From Prinia subflava (taxonomy: Eukaryota > Chordata > Aves > Passeriformes > Cisticolidae), in assembly GCF_021018805.1 (NCBI RefSeq), contig NC_086283.1:13839162-13903161 (forward strand): DNA of 64,000 bases. The letters run 5' to 3'. The notes under the pieces are model-generated. The model saw only the letters and a program-made list of their open reading frames with translations, had not been told where the DNA came from and made no database searches. Both the position numbers and the translations under genes were made by a program. This document shows positions 38,301-49,632 of the stretch, piece after piece (within the stretch, counting starts at the first letter, position 1; each line of letters opens with the position of its first letter).

Positions 38301-39700
38301 TATGGAGGAGATGCTGACTGTGCTGTAACTCCCTGTCCCTGTCCATCAGCCTTCATACCCAGACGGGCAGTGTGAGGGTTAACACAATAACAGAGAAAGG
38401 GGACAGGTTCTAGGAAGTTTGTGTATATGGCATTTTTAACTGTATTTCATTTGAACTATGTAAGTATTTTAACTGCACCAAAAATAATAATTTCTTTCCG
38501 TGGCTTAGAGTTTCATTAACCTAAAAATAAGTTTTTGGTTTTGCATATAAGATATGTTCCCTTTTTTGCTCATGAATTTGGAGTATAATGGTAGAGAATT
38601 CAGGCAATGTAGTTTTGATATGGATGCATCAAACTGCAGAGCAGAATCTGTACTGTGAGTGGCAGACTGGAGGTAGCAGAGGAAAACCCATCAGTGTGTG
38701 TTACAGTCCAGGACAGGTTTTGCCAGTAGCTTGGACCACTAACCAGGGATGTTTCCAATAACTGGAGAGGGAGTTCACTGGATTAATTTCTATTAAAAGG
38801 CTGACTGTCAATGACATGCAATATTGGCGAAAAGACAAAGAAAATGTAATAGAACGAGGCAGGCCAGCTGTGCCTGGCTTCATGTGAGGCTCCATGGTTC
38901 TATAAAATGGGTTGTATGGTTTGCTGGGAAATACAGGCTTCCCAAATTTATGAGGCACAGTAAAATTAAATGATTGATGGCTTATTCCTAGCTTTTCAAA
39001 CTGCTTGAACTGAGCAACACATTTGTCTGCCATGTGGTGGGCTAGGGCCTAAGATGAGTGCTTAGGTTTGCATGCAAGCTGTGCATACCCTCTGCAGTAA
39101 TAAAATTTTCTCAATGAGCCCCATTTCAACGTTTCCAGTTGTTTTGCCACTGTCAGCTACATTTACGGAGTTTCAAACACGTGTAACTGATAAATTTCTA
39201 AGTCAGAGGGGTGGGAGAAAAAGCTGTAGTTTGGGGTAGTGGTGGTTGTTGTGAAAGAAAATATGTTTATTTGAAGCAGCAGCCTAAAGTCTTCCTAAAG
39301 CCACTAAGCAAGGCACTGTAGGGTGTATAGAAGAATATGGGAGCACCTGATGGAAGGTGATGGATGATGTTGAGTAACCCACAGTGGCAAGCCTGTAATA
39401 AATCTATTTAACAGACAGAATCTGTATATGCTCCCTTTAGTGTGCATCGGCATTCAGCCTGACTCTTTTGCAGATCAAGTGTGGGATGGCAGAGAACCAT
39501 GGCTCCCCCATCCTGAGTGCTGGATCTCCTTCTCAGGGCCACCAGAAAACTGGCGGAGAGGCTGGGAGGTGACTAGGGACTCTCTTTTCTGGGTTGACCA
39601 GGTTCCATGAGTTTTTTCCCCCCTTTTGCATCATGACTTGATGTTGGCAAAAGATCAATGAACAGTCTGTTTACTCACAAAGAAGAAGTAGGGGGTCTCA
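29301..39700. other. Intergenic DNA between MMRN1 and SNCA, proximal to MMRN1
   Basis: I see no coding exon, RNA gene or tandem array here apart from the CR1 tail at 29.7 kb. A segment at about 38,260-38,420 has a repeat-like look (GC-rich, starting CTGGTTTGAAAAGGG) but I cannot name it. Open frames are short and unlike known proteins. Confidence 0.6.
29690..29832 (+). repeat. CR1 LINE 3'-end fragment
   Basis: The order of CCTGGAGATATTCAAAACT, AAGACCCTGAGCAA, GATGACCTTTAGATGTCATT and the terminal CTCTATGA follows the 3' untranslated end of avian CR1 elements. Only the tail is present, the normal result of 5' truncation on insertion. It lies 0.6 kb upstream of the MMRN1 start codon. The 5' edge may extend further left. 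Confidence 0.8.
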
Positions 39701-39708
39701 GGGTTGAT

Positions 39709-40156
39709 TGTCCCCGAGATATACGAATTTTGAGTTTTTCTTCCTGAAAGCCCCATGCCAGAACCAGAAAAGAAGGAAGGAGTCTTCAAGCTCAGGTTTC
39801 CAAGGTCATTTATTCTTCTTTATCTCTCTGTTCTCTCTCTGCCCTGCTGAGAGTCTCGCTGCAGAGCTGAGCATGAGCTGACTCCCACAGGTCAGGAGGT
39901 CCCAGACCTTTTTCTACCATTTCACTGACCTAACCACCTTCTACAATGTATTTTTATTTACAATTCTATACCAATTAATTCATAACACTTCTAAACATGT
40001 AAGCGCTACCTAAACCAATCTTGTGTGCCCTGTCACAGAAGAAGATGGAGTCTGAAGAAGAAGAGGAAGAAGAATAGGACAATGCCCTGATTCCTCCATC
40101 TTGACTTTCAACCTCCATTCCAAAAATCCCAAATTGTACATTTTCACGCTGTGACA
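39709..40156 (-). mobile_element. Solo-LTR-like block of an avian endogenous retrovirus
   Basis: Read on the minus strand the block starts TGTCACAGCGTG and ends GGGGACA, giving the TG...CA ends of an LTR. Inside, it has a T/C-rich CTTCTTCCTCTTCTTCTTC stretch, AAATAAAAATACATTG, and near the end AGAAGAATAAATGACCTTGG, a likely polyadenylation signal followed by a short R/U5. The order resembles LTRs I know from songbird genomes. No internal retroviral genes adjoin it and I see no clear target-site duplication. Confidence 0.55.
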
Positions 40157-40559
40157 AACTAAACTACTATTTATTTCACACTCTTGTGGTTTGTAATTCT
40201 TCATGCAATGTTGGTAATTTTTCCCATGGGCTGAGATCAAAGACAGTGTCATTTTGGGCTCTGTGTCAGAGTCTCAGACCGCCCTGCCAGGGTTCCAGAC
40301 CCCTCGGGGCAGGCAGAGGAATGCCCTGGACTCCGACAAGGGGGAACCTCAGAAGTACAAGTTGCTCCGTATCAGAAGTATCTTTCCAAGGGAATTTTGA
40401 ACTCCCTCTCTGCAGAATAGCTCTGAAGTGTTGTACGTGGGAAGCCAGCCAAAGGATGAAGAGGACGAAGACCTCCAATCAGAAAGGTTACAATCAGAAA
40501 AGTCAACCCCCTGTGTTGCAACCACTTCCAAGAGGAAGTAAGATGGCTTAAAGTTGTAG

Positions 40560-40840
40560 GCTATTTCCTTTCTAAGGAGAGCAGAGGGCGCCTGCTGCCT
40601 CCCTGGGACCTGGGTTAAGGATAGCACCAGGAACCCTCCTAACCTGGTGCAGCCCCCAGTACTGATCTCCTACACAGGGGGCAATGAAATGGCTACATGT
40701 AGTCCAAGTGCCATCAAAACAGGACTTCAGGGCCTTGGGACATTTGCAAGGAATTCTGGGGCACAAGTTATATTCTCAGCAAGAGAGGAGAGTCTTTGCT
40801 CAGGAACTGGCAGAGCTTTGAACCATGTGTGATAGAAGAG
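40560..40840 (+). pseudogene. Decayed retroelement ORF fragment
   Basis: The plus frame reads SPSAIKTGLQGLGTFARNSG and AQVIFSAREES, then RALN. This resembles a short stretch of an SGNH-hydrolase-like protein carried by avian retroelements, in which a residue run like GAQVIFSS precedes a longer central part and a final RALN. The central part appears deleted and flanking frames have stops. The element family is uncertain. Confidence 0.4.
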
Positions 40841-43315
40841 TGACGGACATGGCACACAACAGTCAGGGTTGTTCCTGGAGTGATATGCAAAGGTTAGAGG
40901 GACAGGCTACCAGCAAGGCCCCTCTGTCAGGGACTCTGAAATATGGGAGACACACTGGACCACACTTCCAGTCTTACAGGGATGAGTCAAGCATCCCTGA
41001 GGTAAAGAACCAACAGAGAAAAAAAAAAAGGCTGACCGGGAAACACTAGGGAAATACCTCAAAGGAATCAAGAGGTGTTTCCCTAAGAAGGAGACACAGC
41101 CAGCAGCCCAGCTGAGGTGTCTTTATGCCAAAGCATGAAGCACAGGCAACAAGCAGGAGGAGTTAATTTTGTTCAGCAGTAAAGGAGGAGGCTAATGACT
41201 TTTTTTGGGTAACCTGTTTTTTTCTTGCAAGATGCCCAGAAACATTTAAAGAATTCAACTTAATAAGCAGAAAGAGGTCGGGTATATACCTGAACTATAC
41301 AATCCTTAGGCATACTTCCTGCCAAAAATGTAATTTTTATACAAATTTATGGAAATTACATTGAAAAAATCTCAATCCACTCTCTTACAGGTTAGAGCTG
41401 AATAAATTGCTAAGAATAGAGGAAAAAAATAAGTTAGGCAAGAGATGAGCTGGAATCTGAGCTTATAACTGAGCATATAAATTGCTCTATTTCTTTATTT
41501 TGTCTCATCTGATGTGTTGACTGAGGTGAGTGTGACCAGCTCAAAACATGAAGGTATAAACTGCAGCCCATAAGCAAATCTGAAACCCAAAAAGATGGAG
41601 AAGAGTGGGGAGAGGAAAAAGAAATTGTAGTCATCCTTAATATATTAAGCATTACAAATTGAGTCAAGGGTCTTCCAGCAACACTTGGTGGTCATTAAGC
41701 ACCCACCAAAAAAAATTTCCATGGAATTTTAAGGAGAGTAATTTATCCTGCTGATAAAATAAAAATTAAACGATAACTCTTTCAAAAAAATGTAATAGAA
41801 AATGTTTTGGGTTTTGGTTGGGTTGGTTTTTCCCACACTCTTTAAACCTTGCTGACACATTTCAAATGGATTATAAATCTATTAATTTTTTGCTTGATAG
41901 AGTGTGTTTGAACTTGTACTTCAAGAAGGGTTAAGTCCTTTCTTTGAAGCCTTAAAAGTTTGAAATATAACTTTAAAAGCATGATGTCATTGCAAGACAT
42001 TTTTGTGTGATGACTTGGGGGGTCTGATTTGTCAGAAAAGGATTACTAGCACAGAATAGGTGCACAAGATACTGAAGGATGAAAATCGAACATCCATAAT
42101 ATAAGTTACATCCTCAAAGTGCATTTATGATGGACTTTAAAGAAAACTTAGTATTACAACGATTTAAAAGTCCTAGAGGCAGTCATTTATAGGAAATGTA
42201 TAGAATATGAGTAATGTCAGGACTCTTGTCTACAAATTAGGCATCAAATGTTTGAAGTCTGGCTTGCTGCTGTGCATACTTCAAATTTAAGAACATTCTG
42301 ATATACACTGTTGAACTGAGGAGTCTGAAGTATTAACGTTCCCTACAGAGAAATTATTTTATACAGGCAGATCATCATCAAAAATTATTTGAAGGTAGCA
42401 ATTTTTAAGGCTTAACGTTTTGAAGGGTACTGTGGACTTTGGTGAGACCTATATGTCTAATCATTGAGAATCTTGTTGCTTTACCTGAATTTTGAAGAGT
42501 TGAATTTTTTAAAAAATCTGAAAAATCTGTAGTCCTCCACTGAAAACTACCACCATGTTAACATAGAATATGACAGCACCTTTCCCTAGGAGGAAATTGA
42601 GTACCTCTTGTTAATTCTGCTTTGGTGTTCAATAGCTTAAACAAGAAGTTATCTTTTTTGATCAGGGTAAATTTAAAAAGAAAAACCCACACAGTCTGGC
42701 AAGTTGGAAAGTTGCTTGCTATCTGACAATTTCAATTACTATGGAAAAACAGGCATATACAAATTCTGTGTAATATTTAATTTCCAGCATAATTTTTCAT
42801 TGAATATTCAGAGTGGAAATGTATGTGGAAAAGGGAGGCACTTCCAATGAAGATGTAACTTGAGAGGTACATATATTGGTTGTTAAGGTAACAGAAGAAG
42901 GAACAAGCAGAAATTTTCATCAAAGACTAATTCTCATCGAGCTCAACACATCCTGGCTGCCTAGAGAGTTCAGTATCGAAAAACTGGAAAGAACATAGCA
43001 AAAGGTCAAATACAGAGATATGTTAATCCTGTGGAGGAAACAGTTGATGAGTCTGCTAGAGTTACTGAACCTCTTCCTCAACCACAACGTAATGACACAC
43101 TTTTCATGTCCCGCTATGTGAGTCTTGTACATTAAAAAGAGAGACAAAGCTGTGACTAGCGAAGTATAACAGGACAGGAGAGCTTGTGACACAGCAGAGC
43201 ATCTCAGAGATACAAATGTAGAGTTGAGCTCCTAATGTTAATGGCTGCTCGCATGTTTGAAAGGAAACCTGGAAGACTGCAAACCACACTGAAAGCCTAT
43301 TCAACTGAAACTAAG
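40841..43315. other. Intergenic DNA among the LTR blocks
   Basis: This is AT-rich sequence with no coding gene that I can support. The first few hundred bases may still belong to the decayed element at 40.6 kb. Confidence 0.5.
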
Positions 43316-43890
43316 TGTGCTGGTTTGTCTGGGATAAAGTTAAATTTCTTCATAGTAGCTTGTATAAGGATATTTTCTGGATTTGTCCTGGAAACAGGGA
43401 TGTTCTAGTCATTGCTGAGCAGCTCTTACACAGCATCAAGCCCTTTTCTGCCCCTCAACACACCCCACCAGCAGAGGGGCTGGGGCTGCGCAAGGAGTTG
43501 GGAGGGGACACACTGGGACAGCTGAACACAACTGACCCAAAGGGTATTCCATACCATATGGTGTCATGTTCTGAAATAAAATTTCAGGAGAGAGGAAGGA
43601 AGGGGGCACATTCCAAATTATGGCATTAACCTTCCAAGTACCCATTACATGTGATGGAGCCCAGCTTTCCTGGAAAATGTCTGAACACCTGTTTGTAGAT
43701 GGGAGCTAGTGAATTAATTTCTTAATGTGTTTTGCTTGTTTGCACAGCTTTTCCTTTACCTACTAAAGTGTCTTTATCCCAACCCACAAATTTTTGTGCT
43801 TTAACCCTTGCGATTCTGTACCCCATCCCACTGAGGGCAGGTAAGTGAGTGGCTGCACAGTGATAAGCTGATCGCCAGGCTTAAACCACA
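43316..43890 (+). mobile_element. Solo LTR of an avian endogenous retrovirus
   Basis: This 575-bp block starts TGTGCTGGTTTGTCTGGGAT and ends TTAAACCACA. In between, in the expected order, come AAGTTGGGAGGGGACACACT, CCATACCATATGGTGTCATG, GTGATGGAGCCCAGCTTTCC, AGTGAATTAATTTCTT and a TTTACCTACTAAAGTGTCTT polyadenylation-signal region. I recognise this as a common bird LTR. No gag, pol or env sequence adjoins it, so it is a solo LTR. The flanking bases do not form a clean target-site duplication. Confidence 0.75.
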
Positions 43891-44648
43891 GAACAAGGCA
43901 AAGCTTGGCAAGACTAAACATGCAGCAGGCAAGCAAGCTGAAGTATTGATCTACTCTGTAAATGAGATTCACTAAGATTTTTATAGAAGCTGCAGCAACA
44001 TAGACAAGCTAGCTAAGCCTGAAAAGGCAGCATACCCTTGGCTAGAGGGCCCTTTTGTTTCCGTGCTTTACTTTGACTGGAGGCTGTACATCACACTGAG
44101 CTTCTCAGGAGAGCTGAGTTATGCTATTATAGCCTCCCAGAATGATCTCACTTTTCTCCAGCAGACTGAGGTCTTCCTACATGTGCCTATGCAGACAAGT
44201 TGTTTAGAGAAACACAGCTGATCCTCACCATATTCTCAGCTAGAAAGAATAAGCCTGTCTTTGTGGACTTACATTAATAGGGTTTTATTGTAAGAAATAT
44301 CTTTCTCTCTCCTTACAATTGCAAAGGAATACTGCGACAGGATCCTGCTGATCTATTGATTAACACTATTCTCTTTCTGCAATGAATACTAAATTGCATT
44401 GCTCACTCCTTTCGAGCAGCTCTGGCTCTTCCAGTTTTCTCCCTCTGTCATATGTAGGCTGTCTGTCTGAAACTTTTAATGACAGCAGCAGATGAAAAAA
44501 GTCTCAGACCGTGCCACTAGCACTTGGGTCAACGCTCCATGCTAAAATGTCATTTGTTTTCTACATGCTCAGACCATCACCATCTTCAGCATGGGAATTC
44601 AGTTCAATATCTGAGCTGTAGTATCTCCGGAATTACAAGGTGCACAAC

Positions 44649-45360
44649 TGTCTTACTTTGAAAGACAGGTGTCTGCTAGGGAGGGGCAGGACCCCCCTTG
44701 GGATGGAGAATTGAAGTCCCCTCCCTCTAAAATATTATAATTTAGAGAATGAAAGGGCTTTCCGGCAGAGGTATGGGGATAAGAATAACAGCCCTTTACT
44801 AGTGTGTCTAACAAGGCAAATAAACAATAACAACTACAGCTCGAAGGGCTTTTTTTTCACAAAGCCCGGGGCAGTCTGATCTTTTGGGACTCTGAGACCA
44901 CCAGGCTGGAGCGGTGGAAAGTCCCGGGCTGGTGGATGAGACGTGTCAGAAGCTCTGTCGGTGGTGGCTGGAGGGGCAGGGATGTCCCGCAGGGCAGGGC
45001 AGGGCACACAGAGGTGGGAAGCCTCAAAGCAGCGCCGAAGGAACAGCGGTGGCGGGACAGGGCTGGCCCAGCAGGGCAGGAGGAAGCGAGCTCAGGGTTC
45101 CAGCACACACGAGCAGACTGTGGTCGATTTTCCAAGACCGGACGGGGTTGGGCACCAGCAAACTCCCGCAGCAAGCAGCAGCCTGGCCATTCTCTCTCCG
45201 ATGCCCAGAGCAAGAAACCAAAGCTGCCTCCAACCCTGTCTTTTACTTCTCTTAAAACTCGCGTTATCTCCCCACTCTGGGGGAAACTCCCAGATACCCA
45301 AAAACAATAGGTGTGGCTCAGTGTTGCCATCTCCTTTGGCCACTTCTTTTGTTTTAGACA
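44649..45360 (+). mobile_element. LTR-like repeat with a GC-rich 3' half
   Basis: The block begins TGTCTTACTTTGAAAGACAG, then GTGTCTGCTAGGGAGG, a start I associate with an abundant songbird LTR. It continues through AGAATAACAGCCCTTTACTA and a GC-rich half (44,860-45,180) and may end at TTTTAGACA. Open frames of up to 170 codons on both strands lie in the GC-rich half and look like chance. Strand and right edge are uncertain. Confidence 0.5.
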
Positions 45361-48300
45361 AGTATCCAATATTTAGTCTTCTAGCAATTTATGGGAAAAA
45401 ATTCTGTAAGTGAAAAAGAAACAAATCTAACCCCCAACAAAGACACAGCTGTGTCTCTGCAACAAAGCTCTGTCTGAACAGGATGTGACATTTAAATAAA
45501 CAAATGTTTTGGATCTCAGGGTAGCCTGAGAGTGTGTGAATTTTTTTTGGTTGATGAGAAATAGCCCAAGAAGACTGGATCAGGAGTACTTCCTAGAAGG
45601 CAGAAAAAAACTGTAACCTCTTTTGTGGAGTGGTAAGGGAGGGAAGATCCTATGGTAGGGCCATACAGCACCACCTGCAGCCAGAATCCTACAGCTCACA
45701 GAGCTTGTGGAATGGCACTGAAGAGCAAAGAGCAGCTCCCTGGCCTCAGCTGGGGCTGAAGGACTTTCCAAGGACCAAAGGGGAACATGCAGGGCTTGCT
45801 TGTTGCAACTCAGAAAGATGATAAACTGCTCTGGAAGCAAAAGCTGCTGCCAGAACACTGCCGTGTTCTACCGGCAATGTGTACAAATATTTTTATTTTC
45901 ACTTGGGCTAATTAGTTGGTTTGATCTAACCTGGCTTCACTGGAAAATTTGTTTTATTTGCTTAGAATCTACTCAGAATCAAGGCCAAGTAAATACTTAG
46001 CTGTTTGAATCTTTTAAGACAGGGAGAAGATAGATCCATCTCATAGCTTTGGCTGACTCAGCATCTCATACCAGGCCATATATAAAGTGAGTTCTGTGGT
46101 CCCTGTGAGGAATCAGTCTTCCACAGAGCTGGTCTAAATGGTAGCCCTAATCAGACAGGTAAAGTCAAACAGGGATAGCTGAAGTGAAAAATAGGAGACT
46201 GCGGTTTTCAGTGACTACACACTAGATATGTTAAAACTGCAAAACTGTAACATTGTGATGAAAAGGTATGGGATGGGAGCAGCATAGCTGACTTATGAAA
46301 AATGTTAAAGAGACTGAAAAGGCTGTTCTCAGACTGAGATGGCTTAATGAAGTGTCAAGGTCTCATTTTCTCATCCATGCTGTTAGTGCTTTGCAGCACA
46401 GATGACCCCTGCAGAGTAAATGCTATATTATTCACGACAGACAGAAGTAACAGTGTTTTAAAATCACTAAATGGATATATAATAATCAACATTTCTTTAA
46501 GGTGTTCAGCACAATGATTTTAAGTGAAAAATATTAAAGTTCATCTAGGAATTTAAATGTTCAGTTCAAATGAATGTAGTCAGACATATTTCAAATTGAA
46601 ACTCAAGTTTGCTGATGATAGGGAATGCCTCTCTTCACCAGAGCATTCAGACTAGGCATAGAATGATGAAATTTGCATTTGGATCATGGATAGCAAGAGG
46701 AAATTCTGATTTATGCCCATTTCAAGTAGTTCTGAAAGATTTTAATTTTTGAAGAAAACTTCATAAGCACCTGTTAACATGGTTATGAGGATACTAGCAG
46801 AAAATATTATTGATAAGTATGTACTACAGGTACAAGGAATTTACTGCTACATAAATGTCAAATTCTCATTTCACAGGGCAGCTGGTACCTAGGAAGGCAG
46901 TGATCTGTGATTATTGGTTACTGTGAATAGTTCATCTGTTCCATTCTCACTACTTCTGAAATTCTTCATCTGTGCTTTATTCCCCTGTTGGTATTTTGTC
47001 GTGAATCCAAGATAATAAGCCCCTTTGAGCCAAGAAAAGTGTGTGATCATGGCTATAAAATATCAAGCACAATGAGGCATTCATCAGAAGTTATGATTGA
47101 AGTGAGTGCCAAAATATATTGATACGGGGAGAAAAATTTAACTTTTTTAATAGCTTGGATATTTCCTGTAGATTGGTACCCTGAGAAGAAGGCAAATTCC
47201 TGAGACACTGATTCTGTACAAATTCTACATCTGTATTTCAAAACACAAATGAAATCTTCACACATGAAAAGTCATTCTCCAGAAACCTCTACTTAGCTCA
47301 CTGACAACCTGCAGTTTCTTTCTGGAAAAACCCCTCATTGAGACACCTACACAAATTTGACTTGGGTTTGATTATGGCCTTTAATTTTGACCACTGTTTG
47401 CCGCTTTGTCTTTCCTTTGCCCCTTACCTAACTGTCTTGTCTCTTACTGAAGTGATGTTTTGGGTCTTTTTCTCCTGCCTCTTGGGCATCACTGCAAATG
47501 TGAATGCTTCAAACTGAGCATTGAAACAAATTGGAGAGCATAACAGAAATTAAATGTTTCTAAGGTAGGACTTTTTTTCCAAGATCTAAGCTTGAGGCTA
47601 TAACTGGAATCGTAATTCAAATTAAATTTACAAGTACATTTATTTTGTGGGTGACTATGAGGACAAGTAATTTTTTTTCTATTGTCTACATTACCCAAGC
47701 CTGAGTATACATCTCCTTGTGAAGAAATCTGAAATGGCTCCCCACAGTTATTCTGTGCTCTGCTTAGTGTTCCATATAGATAAATGATAATAGCCCAGGG
47801 GGTTGCCTTAAAATTAAGACTTTTAGATCAAGACAAGTTCCTATATGTTCTGTGGTAATACAAACATCAACAAGAAGGTACAGGCCTGTGGGTTGGAGAT
47901 TGCACTAAAATAGGATTCCAAAAAGTGATTCCATGTAATAAATAAAGGAGCCAAAGAAATCAGAATTGATAATAATGTGCTTCTTTCCTTTGATATTTTT
48001 GGTTTCCCTGAGTCAATCTCTGGTTTAATGTCAGCATGTATGGGAGTTGAATTGGACCAGTAGTTAGTGTTACAAGAAGAGTGCTGGCAACCGATAATGG
48101 TGTTAGGAGTTTATGGTGATTGGAGTGGCACCAGCAAAAATATCCAAGGAATAACATGACTGGGAAGCTAGAACTTAGGAATCAGATAAATGAGAAGAGA
48201 ATCATGTGTTGCCAGAGAGGACTTTAGGTTTTCCCTATGGGTTAATATCTGAATGAAAGCCACCACTACCACTTTTCTTTTATGTGATGTCTACCTTCCT

Positions 48301-48718
48301 TTAGAAATTACAGGAAGAAGGCAGTTTGATGGAATGAAGCATGCTCCTCTTTAGGCTTTCCACCTGTTCAAAGAGTTTTCTGGTAACTAACTGTAGTATC
48401 TAATTAAAGGTGCTGCCTTCCTGGTGCACCTCTTGAGAAATGCTGCCATCCAGGTAATTAATGTGCTGTGCCTGCACTGGCTCAGATGCCTGTATTTGCA
48501 GCAGGCTACTTTAGAACATGCTGTCTTATCATTGACCTTGGAGACATCTGGTGCTGGCTTCTCAAACAAGCAGAACTTGGGACAAGACAGACCTGACTCT
48601 GGCTTGGTGATTTCCACTTTTTTAGCGTTAGCATTTTCAGTTATGTGACTGATCATTTCATCACATGTGTAGAAGGTGATTGTTTCTTTCAGGTAAAATC
48701 AATTCATTGGTGCTGTGC
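45361..48718. other. Intergenic DNA upstream of SNCA
   Basis: I see no gene, RNA or nameable repeat in this AT-rich stretch. Confidence 0.6.
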
Positions 48719-49097
48719 AACTTGGCCTGTTCAGTCAGGAGAAGAGGAGACTGAGAGGAGACCTCATTGCAGTCTACAACTTCCTTGTGAGGGGAAGAGC
48801 AGGGGTAAACACTCATCTCTCCTCTGTGATGACCAGTGACAGGACTGAGGCATCAGCCTGAAGCTGCATCAGGGAGGTTTAGGCTGGATATTGGGAAAAG
48901 GTTCTTCACCCAGAGGGTGGTTGTGCACTGGAACAGGCTTCCCAGGGCAGTGGTTACAGCACCAAGATGGACAGAGCTCAAGAAACCTTTAGGTAATGTT
49001 CTCAGGCACATGGTGTGACTCTTGGGGATATTCCTATACAGGGCTAAGAGAAAGACCCACTCAGGTCCCTTTCAACTTGGCATATTCTGTAATTGTG
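48719..49097 (+). repeat. CR1 LINE 3'-end fragment
   Basis: The segment runs CTTGGCCTGTTCAGTCAGGA, GAGACCTCATTGCAGTCTAC, GGTTTAGGCTGGATATTGGG, AAGGTTCTTCACCCAGAGGG, GCACTGGAACAGGCTTCCCA and ends ATTCTGTAATTGTG. This is the end of the reverse transcriptase ORF and the 3' tail of avian CR1, with the degenerate ATTCTRTG-type terminus. The 5' part is missing. Confidence 0.92.
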
Positions 49098-49542
49098 AGG
49101 GAAACATCTTAAAGAGCAAACATTGATTTTTCCAGGCAGTCTTAGGTCAGCCTCACCTGACCTAAGATGACAACCTACTGGTTGTCTCTGAGTAGAAACG
49201 TGCTGCCAGATGCTTCCTTGGCATTCAAGATTCTGCTTTTCAGAGTAAGGCTTTGCTTAAGGTTGCAGGTGCAACAGACAGAGGTGCTGTGCCCTTCAGG
49301 ACTGAATTTCTAGCCCAGATATGTTAATTACTTAAACATTACCATTGCTTGTAAAAGCTGTGATGGCTCTGTAATTTCACCATTGACTGCAAGTGAAGGA
49401 GAGGTAAAGGTCTGGCAGGCTTTGCCTGTAACAGAGGTGATAGAAAGCTATGAGACCTTACTGTTGGTGGTTAGAGTCATGTCAAGATCAGTGCAACTGA
49501 GCTGAAATCCACCAGATGAGAAACATACATCAGTCTTCCTGA

Positions 49543-49632
49543 AGTACATGTATATGTACCTCTGTGTGTGTAGGTGTGTACATATCTCCAAGAACTCCAA
49601 CACAATATATATATGTCATATATGTCTATATC
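49543..49632 (+). repeat. TG/TA-rich alternating tract
   Basis: The tract has GTACATGTATATGTAC, (TG)5, GTGTGTACATAT and (AT)n stretches in 90 bp, mostly alternating purine and pyrimidine. It lies about 3.2 kb upstream of the SNCA CpG island. Confidence 0.8.

Noticed and set aside
38260..38420. Possible additional LTR fragment
   Set aside because: The texture is repeat-like, but I could not tie it to a known element or find its ends.
44857..45413. Frames of 113-170 codons on both strands
   Set aside because: They sit in the GC-rich half of an LTR-like repeat and show no retroviral or cellular protein motif.
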